Below are positions 1 through 8,700 of a stretch of DNA of 64,000 nucleotides, one piece after another. Made by a program: the position numbers and the translations under genes. The notes beneath the pieces were generated by a model that saw only the letters and a program-made list of their open reading frames with translations, made no database searches and was not told where the DNA came from. The DNA is from Cupriavidus yeoncheonensis (lineage in GTDB: Bacteria > Pseudomonadota > Gammaproteobacteria > Burkholderiales > Burkholderiaceae). Location: contig NZ_CAJPUY010000005.1 of assembly GCF_905397275.1 (NCBI RefSeq), forward strand, positions 1-64,000, given 5' to 3'. Position 1 is the stretch's first letter, and each line of letters begins with the position of its first letter.

Positions 1-19
1 TGAGCTCACTCCAGGGCAT
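1..19 (-). CDS. Transposase, N-terminal six residues only (partial)
   Basis: An ATG at 19-17 reads M-P-W-S-E-L leftwards off the window. A GGGAG Shine-Dalgarno-like run (26-30 on the minus strand) lies six bases before it; another ATG at 25 has no spacing to that run. IS481-type transposases often begin MPWKE or MPWSE, so this is probably the start of such a DDE transposase. With so little sequence it could also be an unrelated gene start. Confidence 0.4.
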
Positions 20-59
20 GGGCATCTCCCGGTGGCAGTCGCCCATGCAGCGTAGAAAA

Positions 60-105
60 CTGTTACCTATGTGCTTGAACTGTTCTGTTACCTATGTGGG
101 TGAAC
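60..105. repeat. Two 21-bp direct repeats, 25-bp period
   Basis: CTGTTACCTATGTG-cttGAAC at 60-80 is repeated as CTGTTACCTATGTG-ggtGAAC at 85-105, differing only in two of the three bases before GAAC. Multiple short repeats near a transposase start are typical of IS ends where the transposase binds. They probably belong to the element cut by the window edge. Confidence 0.6.
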
Positions 106-127
106 CGTACCCGAAAACGCGTTTTTG

Positions 128-175
128 CCTCCTTTTGCCGCTCGGGCAAAAGGAGGTCGCCGGCTATGCCGGCGA
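128..175. terminator. Two consecutive hairpins after the nar operon
   Basis: A perfect 12-bp stem (128-139 with 145-156, loop GCTCG) is followed at once by an 8-bp stem (157-164 with 168-175, loop TAT). They lie 106 bases beyond the stop of the last gene of the minus-strand nar operon. Neither is followed by a clean T-run on either strand, so this is not a textbook intrinsic terminator. It may protect the 3' end, or be the outer part of the neighbouring IS. Confidence 0.4.
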
Positions 176-281
176 AACGGCAGCGCATGTCAAGAACGAG
201 AACCCAATCAAAACCCCACCGGCTACGCCAAAAAGCTCAGCACCCACCAACCACGACACCCCCATCAATACTCAATCCCCC

Positions 282-671
282 TCAATCCGGCGAAGAACCA
301 GAAATTTCCACGAGCGCTTGCTCGACAACCTCCCACGTCGCGCTCTCTTCGGCTTCGGTGCATTCGCCATGCTGCCGCTTGGTTGCGCCAAGCCGGTTCA
401 GTACGAGATGCCGCGTGGGCACGACATCGACGTTGGCAAGGCAGGCCTTCACGCATGCAAGCGGACAGCCGTCCAACGCAAGGATCGGGCGGCCCGAGCG
501 CGCGACACGTGTCAGCGCAGCGACACCGCCGCCCACGCCGCTGATGCAGGACATCTCCGCGCGGCCGCTGCGGTCCAGGCGGATGGCGAAGGCATTGGCG
601 AGCTGCGCGACGCTGGAGCAGCCCGAGCAGGCATAGACCAGCGGCAGGCTGGCCGGTTTGGCGTGGGACAT
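282..671 (-). CDS. DGC-domain putative zinc-binding protein
   Basis: This 129-residue protein resembles the DGC-domain family, named for its conserved Asp-Gly-Cys. The motif LDGCPLACVKAC is visible around residues 65-76, and an N-terminal CSGCSSVAQLAN pair of cysteines lies near residues 15-26. The cysteines suggest metal (zinc) binding; the biochemical role of the family is not established. It starts 24 bases after mobB and is the last gene of the nitrate reductase operon, so a role in respiratory enzyme or metal-cofactor maturation is an inference from position only. No signal peptide is seen, so it is probably cytoplasmic. An alternative view is a small redox or metal-sensing protein. Confidence 0.75.
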   Translation of the reverse strand: MSHAKPASLPLVYACSGCSSVAQLANAFAIRLDRSGRAEMSCISGVGGGVAALTRVARSGRPILALDGCPLACVKACLANVDVVPTRHLVLNRLGATKRQHGECTEAEESATWEVVEQALVEISGSSPD

Positions 672-695
672 GGCGAGGCAGAACGGGTTGCGACC

Positions 696-1247
696 TCAGG
701 CGGCGATGCTGGCAAACTGCGGCACCGGGCGCGGCTCTCGACGCACGCCGCGGCTTGCGCGCAGCGCGAGGATGTACAGCACCACCGCCGTCGGATCATT
801 CAGCGGCAGGCAAGGCAGCGTGGCATCTGCAGGTGCATCGGTGGCCAGCGCGATGATGGACGGATCGCGCGGATAGTAGGGCTCGCGGCCATGCGCGGGG
901 CGGAACACCTCGATGCGCGGTATCGCATCGCCGCGGAAGCCTTCGACCAGCGTCAGGTCGGCTGGCGAGAGGCGCGCCAGCTGTTGCGCCAGCGTTGGCT
1001 CCTGCTCGCCATGCAGCTCGCGCACGATGGCATAGCGGTAGGGAGAGGCCACCATGACCTCGTTGGCGCCAGCCGCGCGAAAGCGCGCGCTGTCCTTGGT
1101 GGGCGGCTCGAGTTCGAGCGGATGGTGGCTGTGCTTGACCACGTTGACGCTCAGGCCGTGTGAACGGAACCAGGGCAGCATGGCGGTGATGAGCGTGGTC
1201 TTGCCGCTGCCCGACGAGCCGGCAATGCCGATGACGAATCCTTGCAT
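696..1247 (-). CDS. mobB: Molybdopterin-guanine dinucleotide biosynthesis protein MobB
   Basis: MobB is a GTP-binding accessory protein that aids attachment of GMP to molybdopterin, giving the bis-MGD cofactor that NarG needs. The 183-residue product shows an N-terminal P-loop, [13 protein letters not shown] (residues 7-19), then VVKHSHHP (about 38-45) and LVEGFRG, all characteristic of MobB. The frame stays open upstream to 1730, but those extra residues are a shadow of the carbonic anhydrase gene. The ATG at 1247 puts the P-loop at the usual place, five bases after the preceding stop. Its place in the nar operon links cofactor maturation with enzyme synthesis. The C-terminal ~20 residues ([16 protein letters not shown]) are an extension I cannot assign. 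Confidence 0.9.
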   Translation of the reverse strand: MQGFVIGIAGSSGSGKTTLITAMLPWFRSHGLSVNVVKHSHHPLELEPPTKDSARFRAAGANEVMVASPYRYAIVRELHGEQEPTLAQQLARLSPADLTLVEGFRGDAIPRIEVFRPAHGREPYYPRDPSIIALATDAPADATLPCLPLNDPTAVVLYILALRASRGVRREPRPVPQFASIAA

Positions 1248-1252
1248 GATCC

Positions 1253-1945
1253 TCAGTTCTTCGCGGAAGAGTTTTCGCGCCCGAGCGGGCAGACGAGTGG
1301 CAGGAAGCCGTCGGCCCGCTGCGAGTACGCGAGCAGGGCGCCGGCCTCCAGGTCGAAGTACCAGCCATGCAGCGTGAGCTGGCCGCGTTCCAGCCCGCGC
1401 CGCACGAATGGGAAGGTCTCGAGGTTGCGCAACGACACCAGAATGGCGGCCTGCTCGCAGGCGCGCTGGCGTTGCGCGGTGCTGGCGCCGGCGAGGGTCT
1501 CGTCGACATGCCGGCGTGCGGGGCTGGCGATCCGCACCCACGGGCCGATGAAGTCTCTGCCGGCTGGTGCTTGCTCGTGCCCGGCATCGGCAGGCTGCGC
1601 CAGCAAGGCGCGGATGCCGCCGCAACCGGCATGGCCCATGACAATGATGCGGGCCACGCGCAACTGCTCCACGGCAAACTGGATTGCGGCGGAGACGCCA
1701 TGCAGGCTGCCTTCCTGGCTGCCGGTGCACGGCGGCACCAGGTTGCCGATATTGCGCACGGTGAACAGTTCACCGGGGTCGCATCCGAGCAGCAGGGCGG
1801 GATCGACGCGTGAATCGCTGCAGCCGATCAGCAATGTCGACGGACGTTGCCCGTCGCGCAGCGTGTCGAACAGCTCGGGCTGGTCCTCGAAGTAATGCTG
1901 CTGGAAGCGCTCGAAGCCTTTCAGCAGACGTTCTATTTCGTGCAT
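1253..1945 (-). CDS. can: Beta-class carbonic anhydrase
   Basis: This 230-residue protein interconverts CO2 and bicarbonate. The beta-class zinc site is complete: C42 and D44 with R46 in CSDSR, and H105 and C108 in HAGCGG; the Asp/Arg pair is the usual catalytic dyad. Length fits the family. It has no signal peptide and should be cytoplasmic. It lies in the nar operon between the parvulin gene (27-base gap) and mobB (5-base gap). Why a carbonic anhydrase should be co-expressed with nitrate reductase is not obvious; supplying bicarbonate or buffering pH during proton-consuming nitrate respiration is an inference. It could equally be called CynT-like, but no cyanase gene is nearby. Confidence 0.93.
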   Translation of the reverse strand: MHEIERLLKGFERFQQHYFEDQPELFDTLRDGQRPSTLLIGCSDSRVDPALLLGCDPGELFTVRNIGNLVPPCTGSQEGSLHGVSAAIQFAVEQLRVARIIVMGHAGCGGIRALLAQPADAGHEQAPAGRDFIGPWVRIASPARRHVDETLAGASTAQRQRACEQAAILVSLRNLETFPFVRRGLERGQLTLHGWYFDLEAGALLAYSQRADGFLPLVCPLGRENSSAKN

Positions 1946-1972
1946 GCCAGCGGGCTCCCGGAAACGACGATG

Positions 1973-2725
1973 CTACTGGACCAGCGGGCTGTCGGCGCCT
2001 TCGAGCTCGATGCCGGTGATGCTGGCACGGCCGATCAGCAAACTCGCGTACTGCTTCCATGCGCGGTCGCGCGCCGCGTCCGACAGCGCGCGGGCGATGT
2101 CCGCGCGGACGGCATCGAAGGGCAGTCGGTTGCCGTCGCAGCGGTCGAGCACGCGGACGATATGCAGCCCGAAGCGCGTTTCCACGAGCTGCGGCATCAC
2201 GCCCTGCGCCTGCGTGGAGAACACCGCGCGTTCGAATTCCGGGGCCGTCTCGCCGCGGAACACGCGGCCCAGCCGGCCGCCGCCGGCGCCGCTCGGGCAG
2301 TTGGACAAGGCGCTGGCGTGGCTGGCAAAGGTCGACGGATCGCCCTTGATCAGCGCAAGCGTCTGCTGCGCGATCTCGCGCAGCGCGTCGAGCGGCACGC
2401 GCGGCGTGACCTGAAACAGGATGTGCTCGACTTCGACCCATTCGCCTTCGCGGAAGCGGTCGGGGCGGCTGTCGTAGTGGCGGCGGCAGCTGCTCTCGTC
2501 GGGGTCGGGCACGGGCGCCTCCTGCATGAGCAGGGCCTGGGCCACGGCGTCGTCGTCCATATCGCCGTGGACAATGCCGAGGCGTTCCGCCTCGGTGCGC
2601 ATCAGGCGGCGCAGGATGGCGGATACGGTTGCCATCTGCGCCGGGTTGGGCGCGTCGTGGTGGTGGTCCATTTCACGTTCGATGTCGGCGTCGGTCAGTT
2701 CTACGCCGTTGACGGTGACTGGCAT
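1973..2725 (-). CDS. Parvulin-type peptidyl-prolyl cis-trans isomerase
   Basis: A 250-residue PpiC/rotamase protein with no signal peptide, so probably cytoplasmic, unlike periplasmic SurA or PpiD. The N-terminal half (about 1-95) is helical and charged. The rotamase domain (about 96-205) shows VEHILFQV, the small-residue run CPSGAGGGRLG and the closing ETRFGLHIVRV, all typical of parvulins. NifM-like isomerases of this layout help mature metalloenzymes. Directly following narI (28-base gap), it may aid folding of nitrate reductase subunits, as proposed for nar-linked isomerases in other bacteria. The start has a close upstream GGAGA ribosome site. The family call is sure; the client is inferred. 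Confidence 0.88.
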   Translation of the reverse strand: MPVTVNGVELTDADIEREMDHHHDAPNPAQMATVSAILRRLMRTEAERLGIVHGDMDDDAVAQALLMQEAPVPDPDESSCRRHYDSRPDRFREGEWVEVEHILFQVTPRVPLDALREIAQQTLALIKGDPSTFASHASALSNCPSGAGGGRLGRVFRGETAPEFERAVFSTQAQGVMPQLVETRFGLHIVRVLDRCDGNRLPFDAVRADIARALSDAARDRAWKQYASLLIGRASITGIELEGADSPLVQ

Positions 2726-2753
2726 GGTGTTCTCCGGTTACGGTGCGCGCGGC

Positions 2754-3437
2754 TCAGCGGCTGCGCACGAGTTGCCAGGCGCGGCCAAGGTAGCCTACCG
2801 AGGCGAAGCCGCTCCACACGTGGACCAGCCGCGTGAACGGGAAGATCACGAACAGCGACATCCCCATGAACAGGTGCGCCTTGAACAGCAGCGGGGCATC
2901 GGCCACGAAGCTCGCGGCATCGCCGCGCAGCGTGACGATATGCTGGGCCCAGGTCATCAGCAGCACCATCATGTGCCCGTCCATATGGCTGGCGGATTCG
3001 AAGATGGTGGACAGGCCCAGCAGCAGCGTGACCAGCAGCCACAGCAGCAGCACCTTGTCGCCAGCGCGGGTCACGGCCGAGACGCGTGCGTTGGTCAGGC
3101 GGCGATGCAGCAGGATCAGCAGGCCAGCCAGGCACATGGTGCCCATCACGCCGCCGGCGGTCATGGCCACGGCCTGCTTGAGGCCGTGCGAGACGCCCAG
3201 CGTGTCCCACACCGCCACCGGCGTGAGCAGCCCGACCAGGTGCCCGAAGAACAGGCCCAGGATGCCGACGTGGAACAGGATGTTGCCCGTGCGCAGGTTG
3301 CCGCGGTAGAGCACCTGGGAACTGTCGGTCTTCCACGTGTACTGTTCGCGCTCGAAGCGCGCCAGGCTGCCGAACAGGAAGATGGCCAGCGCGATATACG
3401 GGTAGATGCCGAAGAGGAATTGATGGATCAGGTTCAT
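2754..3437 (-). CDS. narI: Respiratory nitrate reductase gamma subunit NarI
   Basis: NarI is the cytochrome b membrane anchor that oxidises quinol and passes electrons to NarH. The 227-residue product has five hydrophobic segments, and histidines at 56, 66, 187 and 205, exactly the four positions that bind the two b hemes in E. coli NarI. The frame continues 20 codons upstream, but the ATG at 3437 gives the canonical MNLIHQFLFGIYPYIA start, 19 bases after narJ. It forms the NarGHI complex at the cytoplasmic membrane with the genes upstream. Confidence 0.97.
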   Translation of the reverse strand: MNLIHQFLFGIYPYIALAIFLFGSLARFEREQYTWKTDSSQVLYRGNLRTGNILFHVGILGLFFGHLVGLLTPVAVWDTLGVSHGLKQAVAMTAGGVMGTMCLAGLLILLHRRLTNARVSAVTRAGDKVLLLWLLVTLLLGLSTIFESASHMDGHMMVLLMTWAQHIVTLRGDAASFVADAPLLFKAHLFMGMSLFVIFPFTRLVHVWSGFASVGYLGRAWQLVRSR

Positions 3438-3456
3438 GGTCGTCACCTTGGCGTTC

Positions 3457-4131
3457 TCAGCAGACGGATGCCGCCGGCGCGCGCTGCGCGGTGCCACGCG
3501 GGTAGAACTTCACGGCGTGCGCGCCGGTGACGGGCCCGAGCAGCGGCTCGACGCCGTCGGCGCCGGGGCCGAAGGTTTCGAGCGCTTCGTCCATGTCGCG
3601 CACGGGCGGCTCCTGCCGGGGCTCGGGCTGCACGTCGGTCAGCGTGCGCAGCACCGTGAAGATGCCGCCATACGGGCTCTCGTTGCGCGCGAGCCGGTCG
3701 CCCACGGCGGCCAGCACGTGGATGGCGTCGCCAAGCAACTGCTCGGCGCGTGCTTCCTTGTCGTCCGCGACGAGCGCGCCGAGGTACTCGAGGAACAGCG
3801 GCACGTAGTCGGGCAGCTCGGACGCCGTCGGCTCGAAGCCGTCGCGCCGGTATTCCTCGATCAGGTCGACCATGGCCTGGCCACGGTCGCGGCTCTCGCC
3901 GTGGACATGCTCGAACAGGTGCAGCGAATGCGCCGGGTTCCGGTCGAACGTGGCGACGTAGTTTTCCTGCAGCGCGATCAGTGTCTCTTCGCGCAGCATG
4001 TGCATCAGTGGCGCGAGCATGTCATGCGCCTGTGGCCATTCGGCAAGGGCCTCGTCGATCTCGGGCAGGCTTTCGAGCAAGGCCTCGTCCGGATAGCAGA
4101 GCAGGGCGCTAAGGACTGGGTAGAGTGGCAT
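3457..4131 (-). CDS. narJ: Nitrate reductase assembly chaperone NarJ
   Basis: NarJ is a dedicated cytoplasmic chaperone (TorD/NarJ family) that holds NarG during molybdenum-cofactor insertion and prevents early membrane docking; it is not part of the final enzyme. The 224-residue product is all-helical in appearance and carries LLCYPDEALLESLPE near the N-terminus and the family stretch DYVPLFLEYLG. An AGGAG site stands seven bases before the ATG. It lies in the conserved narGHJI order, 27 bases after narH. Length is slightly below the E. coli protein. Confidence 0.96.
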   Translation of the reverse strand: MPLYPVLSALLCYPDEALLESLPEIDEALAEWPQAHDMLAPLMHMLREETLIALQENYVATFDRNPAHSLHLFEHVHGESRDRGQAMVDLIEEYRRDGFEPTASELPDYVPLFLEYLGALVADDKEARAEQLLGDAIHVLAAVGDRLARNESPYGGIFTVLRTLTDVQPEPRQEPPVRDMDEALETFGPGADGVEPLLGPVTGAHAVKFYPRGTAQRAPAASVC

Positions 4132-4158
4132 GTCAGTTCTCCTGTCGGTTCAGCCGGA

Positions 4159-5706
4159 TCAGCCGGCAAAGGCCTTGCGCGAACGCGGCAGCGCGGCGTA
4201 GGCGATGGCCGGCTTCGGCTTCTTGCCGAACAGCGTGCCTTCGGAGGTGCCGCCGGAGCAGCCGTTGCCGAAGGTGAAGCCGCAGCTGGCCTTGTCGCTG
4301 AAGCTGTCCTCGACCATTTCCTTGTGCGACGACGGGATGACGAAGCGGTCTTCATAGTTGGCGATGGCCATGGTCTGGTACATGTCCTCGACCTGTGCCG
4401 GCGTCAGTCCGACCTGCTCGAGCACGGCCAGGTCCTGTTCGCCGTCGACGACCTGCGAGCGCTTGTAGGCGCGCATCGCCAGCATGCGGTCGAGTGCCGA
4501 CAGCACCGGTATGACGTCGCCGGCGGTCAGCAGGTTGGCCAGGTACTTCACCGGAATGCGCAGGCTCTTCACATCCGGGATCACGCCGTTCATGCCCATG
4601 TGGCCCGCCTCGGCGGCGGACTGGATCGGCGAAAGCGGTGGGATGTACCAGACCATCGGCAGCGTGCGGTACTCCGGGTGCAGCGGGAAGGCAACCTTCC
4701 ATTCGCAGGCCATCTTGTAGACCGGCGACTTGCGCGCGGCATCGAGCCAGCTCTGCGGAATGCCCTGGCGGCGCGCTTCAGCCTGCACGGTCGGGTCGTG
4801 CGGGTCGAGGAACACGTCGAGCTGCGACTGGTACAGGTCGCGCTCGTCGGCCACCGATGCGGCCTGTTCGATACGGTCCGCGTCATAGAGCATCACGCCC
4901 AGATAGCGGATGCGGCCGACGCAGGTTTCCGAGCACACCGTGGGCTGGCCGGCCTCGATGCGCGGATAGCAGAACAGGCACTTCTCGGCCTTGCCGCTCT
5001 GCCAGTTGAAATAGATCTTCTTGTACGGGCAGCCCGAGATGCACATGCGCCAGCCGCGGCACTTGTCCTGGTCGACCAGCACGATGCCGTCGTCCTCGCG
5101 CTTGTAGATCGAGCCTGACGGGCACGACGCCACGCAGGCCGGGTTCAGGCAGTGCTCGCACAGGCGCGGCAGGTACATCATGAAGGTGTTCTCGAAGGTC
5201 GAGTACATCTCCTTCTGCACGTCGTCGAACAGCTTGTCGCGGCCACGCGAGCTGAATTCGCCGCCGAGGTCGTCTTCCCAGTTCGGACCCCATTCGATCT
5301 TTTCCATCTTGCGGCCGGTCAGCACGGACACCGGGCGCGCGGTCGGCGGGGTCTGCACCAGCGGTGCCTTCTGCAGGTGCTCGTAGTCGTAGGTGAACGG
5401 CTCGTAGTAGTCGTCGATCTGCGGCAGGTTGGGGTTGGCGAACAGGTTCGCCAGGATCTTCAGCTTGCCGCCCTGGCGCGGCTCCAGCGTGCCGTTGGCA
5501 TTGCGCTTCCAGCCGCCCTGCCACTTCTCCTGGTTTTCCCATTCCTTGGGGTAGCCGATGCCGGGCTTGGTTTCGACATTGTTGAACCACGCGTACTCGA
5601 TGCCGTCACGGCTGGTCCACACGTTCTTGCAGGTTACGGAGCAGGTATGGCAGCCGATGCACTTGTCGAGGTTCAGCACCATGGCCACCTGGGCACGGAT
5701 CTTCAT
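4159..5706 (-). CDS. narH: Respiratory nitrate reductase beta subunit NarH
   Basis: NarH carries four iron-sulfur clusters that wire NarI hemes to NarG. The 515-residue protein has the expected cysteine groups: CIGCHTCSVTCKNVW near the start, then CEHCLNPACVASCP, CRGWRMCISGCP and CLFCYPRIEAG with CSETC. The tryptophan in place of a cysteine in CRGWRMC marks the 3Fe-4S cluster typical of NarH. It starts two bases after the narG stop with a GGAGCC ribosome site overlapping the narG end, so translation is probably coupled. It lies on the cytoplasmic face of the membrane complex. Confidence 0.98.
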   Translation of the reverse strand: MKIRAQVAMVLNLDKCIGCHTCSVTCKNVWTSRDGIEYAWFNNVETKPGIGYPKEWENQEKWQGGWKRNANGTLEPRQGGKLKILANLFANPNLPQIDDYYEPFTYDYEHLQKAPLVQTPPTARPVSVLTGRKMEKIEWGPNWEDDLGGEFSSRGRDKLFDDVQKEMYSTFENTFMMYLPRLCEHCLNPACVASCPSGSIYKREDDGIVLVDQDKCRGWRMCISGCPYKKIYFNWQSGKAEKCLFCYPRIEAGQPTVCSETCVGRIRYLGVMLYDADRIEQAASVADERDLYQSQLDVFLDPHDPTVQAEARRQGIPQSWLDAARKSPVYKMACEWKVAFPLHPEYRTLPMVWYIPPLSPIQSAAEAGHMGMNGVIPDVKSLRIPVKYLANLLTAGDVIPVLSALDRMLAMRAYKRSQVVDGEQDLAVLEQVGLTPAQVEDMYQTMAIANYEDRFVIPSSHKEMVEDSFSDKASCGFTFGNGCSGGTSEGTLFGKKPKPAIAYAALPRSRKAFAG

Positions 5707-5708
5707 TC

Positions 5709-8700
5709 TCAGGCTCCTTCCTTCTTGTTCGACTTCGCAGTCTTTTCCACGAGCGGCCCTTCCAGCCAGTCGACCTTGTTCATCTTGCGCAGGATCACGA
5801 ATTCATCGCGGTTGCTGCCCACGGTGCCGTAGTAGTTGAAGCCGTAGGCGAGTTGCGCGTAGCCGCCGATCATGTGCGTGGGCTTGGTCACCGCACGCGT
5901 GACCGAGTTATGGATGCCACCGCGCATGCGGCTGGTCTCGGCACCCGGCACGTTCACGATCTTTTCCTGGGCGTGGTACATCAGGCACATGCCCTGCGGC
6001 ACGCGCTGCGACACCACCACGCGGGCGGTCAGCGTGCCGTTCACGTTGAACACTTCGACCCAGTCGTTGTCGCGGATGCCGTTGGCCTTGGCCTCGACTT
6101 CCGAGATCCACACGTGCGGGCCGCCGCGCGACAGCGTCAGCATGCGCAGGTTGTCCGAGTACGTGGAGTGGATGCCCCACTTCTGGTGCGGCGTGATCCA
6201 GTTCAGCACCAGTTCGGGATTGCCGTTCGGCTTCTTGCCGAGCATCGGGCTGACCGTCTTGGTGTCGATGGCCGGCTTGTACACGGCCGAGCCTTCGCCG
6301 AAGTCGAGCATCCAGCGGTGGTCCTGCCAGAACTGCTGGCGGCCGGTCAGCGTGCGCCATGGAATCAGCTCATGCACATTGGTATAGCCGGCGTTGTAGC
6401 TGACTTCTTCGGACTCCAGCCCCGACCACGTCGGCGCGGAAATGATCTTGCGCGGCTGGGCCTGCACGTCGCGGAAGCGGATCTTGTCGTGCTCGCGGCC
6501 TTCGGCCAGGTGCGTGTGGTCGCGGCCGGTGATCTTCGACAACGCGTCCCATGCCTTGACGGCGACATGGCCGTTGGTCTCGGGCGCGAAGGTCAGGATC
6601 ATCTCGGCGGCGTCGATCGCGGTTTCCAGCTTCGGGCGGCCGTGGCTCACGCCATGGTCGGCCACGGTCTTGCTGAGTTCGCCGATCTCCTTGACCTCGT
6701 GCTTCGTATCCCAGTTGATGCCCTTGCCGCCATTGCCCATCTTGTCGAGCAGCGGCCCGATCGAGGTGAACTTCTTGTAGATGTCCGCGTAGTTGCGCTC
6801 GACCACGGTCATCGACGGCGCGGTCTTGCCGGGGATCAGGTCGCACTCGCCGTGCTTCCAGTCCTTTGGCTCGAACGGCTGGCCGAGTTCGCCCGGGGTG
6901 TCGTGCAGCAGCGGCGTGCAGACCAGGTCCTTGCGCGTGCCGAGGTAAGGCCCGGCGATCTCGCTGAACGTCTTCGCGATGGCCTTGTAGATTTCCCAGT
7001 CGGTCTTGCTTTCCCACAGCGGCTGCACGGCTTCGGACAGCGGGTGGATGAACGGGTGCATGTCGGACGTGTTGAGGTCGTCCTTCTCGTACCAGGTGGC
7101 CGTGGGCAGCACGATGTCGCCATACAGGCAGGTGGTGCTCATGCGGAAGTCGAGCACGGTCAGCAGGTCGAGCTTGCCTTCGGCGGCCGGGCGCACCTTC
7201 ACTTCGCTCGGCTTGATCGCATCGTCCTCGTCGCCGAACACGGCGTTCTGCGTGCCGAGCAGGTACTTCAGGAAGTATTCATGTCCCTTGCCCGAGCTGC
7301 CCAGGATGTTCGAGCGCCAGACGAACATATTGCGCGGGAAGTTGGCGGGGTTGTCGGGGTCGTCGCAGGCGAACTGCAGCTTGCCGGACTTGAGTTGATC
7401 GACGGTGTAGGCGACGGGGTCCTTGCCGGCGCGCTCGGCCGCGTCGACCACGTCGAGCGGGTTGGAGCCGAGTTGCGGCGCCGACGGCAGCCAGCCCATG
7501 CGTTCGGACTTGGCGTTCAGGTCCAGCAGCGTCATCTTGCCGTACTTGTTCTTGTCGGCGGTGGGCGACAGGATCTCGTCGACGCCGAGCTTCTCGTGGC
7601 GCCACTGGCTGGTGTGGTTGTAGAAGAACGAGGTGCCGTTCATCTGGCGCGGCGGGCGCGACCAGTCCAGGCCGAAGGCCAGCGGCGCCCAGCCGAACTG
7701 CGGGCGCAGCTTTTCCTGGCCGACGTAGTGGGCCCAGCCGCCGCCGCTCTTGCCGATGCAGCCGCACATCATCAGCAGGTTGATGATGCCGCGGTAGATC
7801 ATGTCGTTGTGGTACCAGTGGTTCAGCGCCGCGCCGACGATGACCATGCTCTTGCCCTGGGTGCGGTCCGCGTTGTCGGCGAATTCGCGCGCCACCTGAA
7901 TGACGAGCTTCGGCGGCACCGAGGTGTGCTTTTCCTGCCAGGCGGGCGTGTAGGGGACGTCGTCGTCATAGGACGCGGCCACGTTCGGGCCGCCCAGGCC
8001 CTGGTCGACGCCGTAGTTGGCAAGCTGCAGGTCGTACACCGTGGCGACCAGCGCGGTGGTGCCGTCAGCCAGCGTGACGCGGCGCGCCGGCACGCGGCGG
8101 CGCAGCAGCGCGTCATGCTCGCCACCGAAGTACGCGAAGCCGACTTCGGCCACTTCGTCGTGGCTGCCCAGCAGCGACAGGCGCGGATCGATGTTCCGGC
8201 TGCTGCCGCCGTCCTTCATCTCCAGGTTCCAGCGGCCGACCTTCTCGCCGCCGTTGTGCGCAGCCTCGCCCCAGCGGAAGCCGATGGAGCCGTTGGGCGC
8301 GACGATGTCGCCGCTCATGTCGTCGACGACCAGGGTCTTCCAGTCCGGATGGTTGGCTTCGCCGAGGTTGTCGGCCAGGTGCGAGGCGCGCAGGAAGTGG
8401 TCGGGGACCAGCGTGCCGTCATTGTCGCGCAGCAGCACCAGCATCGGCATGTCGGTGTACTGCTTGATGTAGTCGCGGAAGTACGCGGACTTGCGCGTGA
8501 CGTGGAATTCCTTGAGCACGACGTGGCCCATGGCCATGGCCAGCGCGGCGTCGGTGCCTTGCTTCGGGGCCAGCCAGATGTCGCCGAACTTGACCATCTC
8601 GCCGAAGTCGGAAGACACGGCCACGGTCTTGGTGCCCTTGTAGCGGACCTCGGTGTAGAAGTGGGCGTCCGGCGTGCGCGTCTGCGGCACGTTGGAGCCC

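Larger units (their letters stand above)
1..110. mobile_element. Probable end of an insertion sequence (IS481-like), cut by window edge
   Basis: The first 110 bases look like one end of an IS. A minus-strand reading frame opening at base 19 and running off the left edge begins MPWSEL, resembling the MPWxE start of many IS481-family transposases, and beside it lie two direct repeats (60-80 and 85-105). The outer boundary and any target duplication cannot be set because most of the element is outside the window. The family call rests on only six residues, so it is tentative. Confidence 0.45.
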
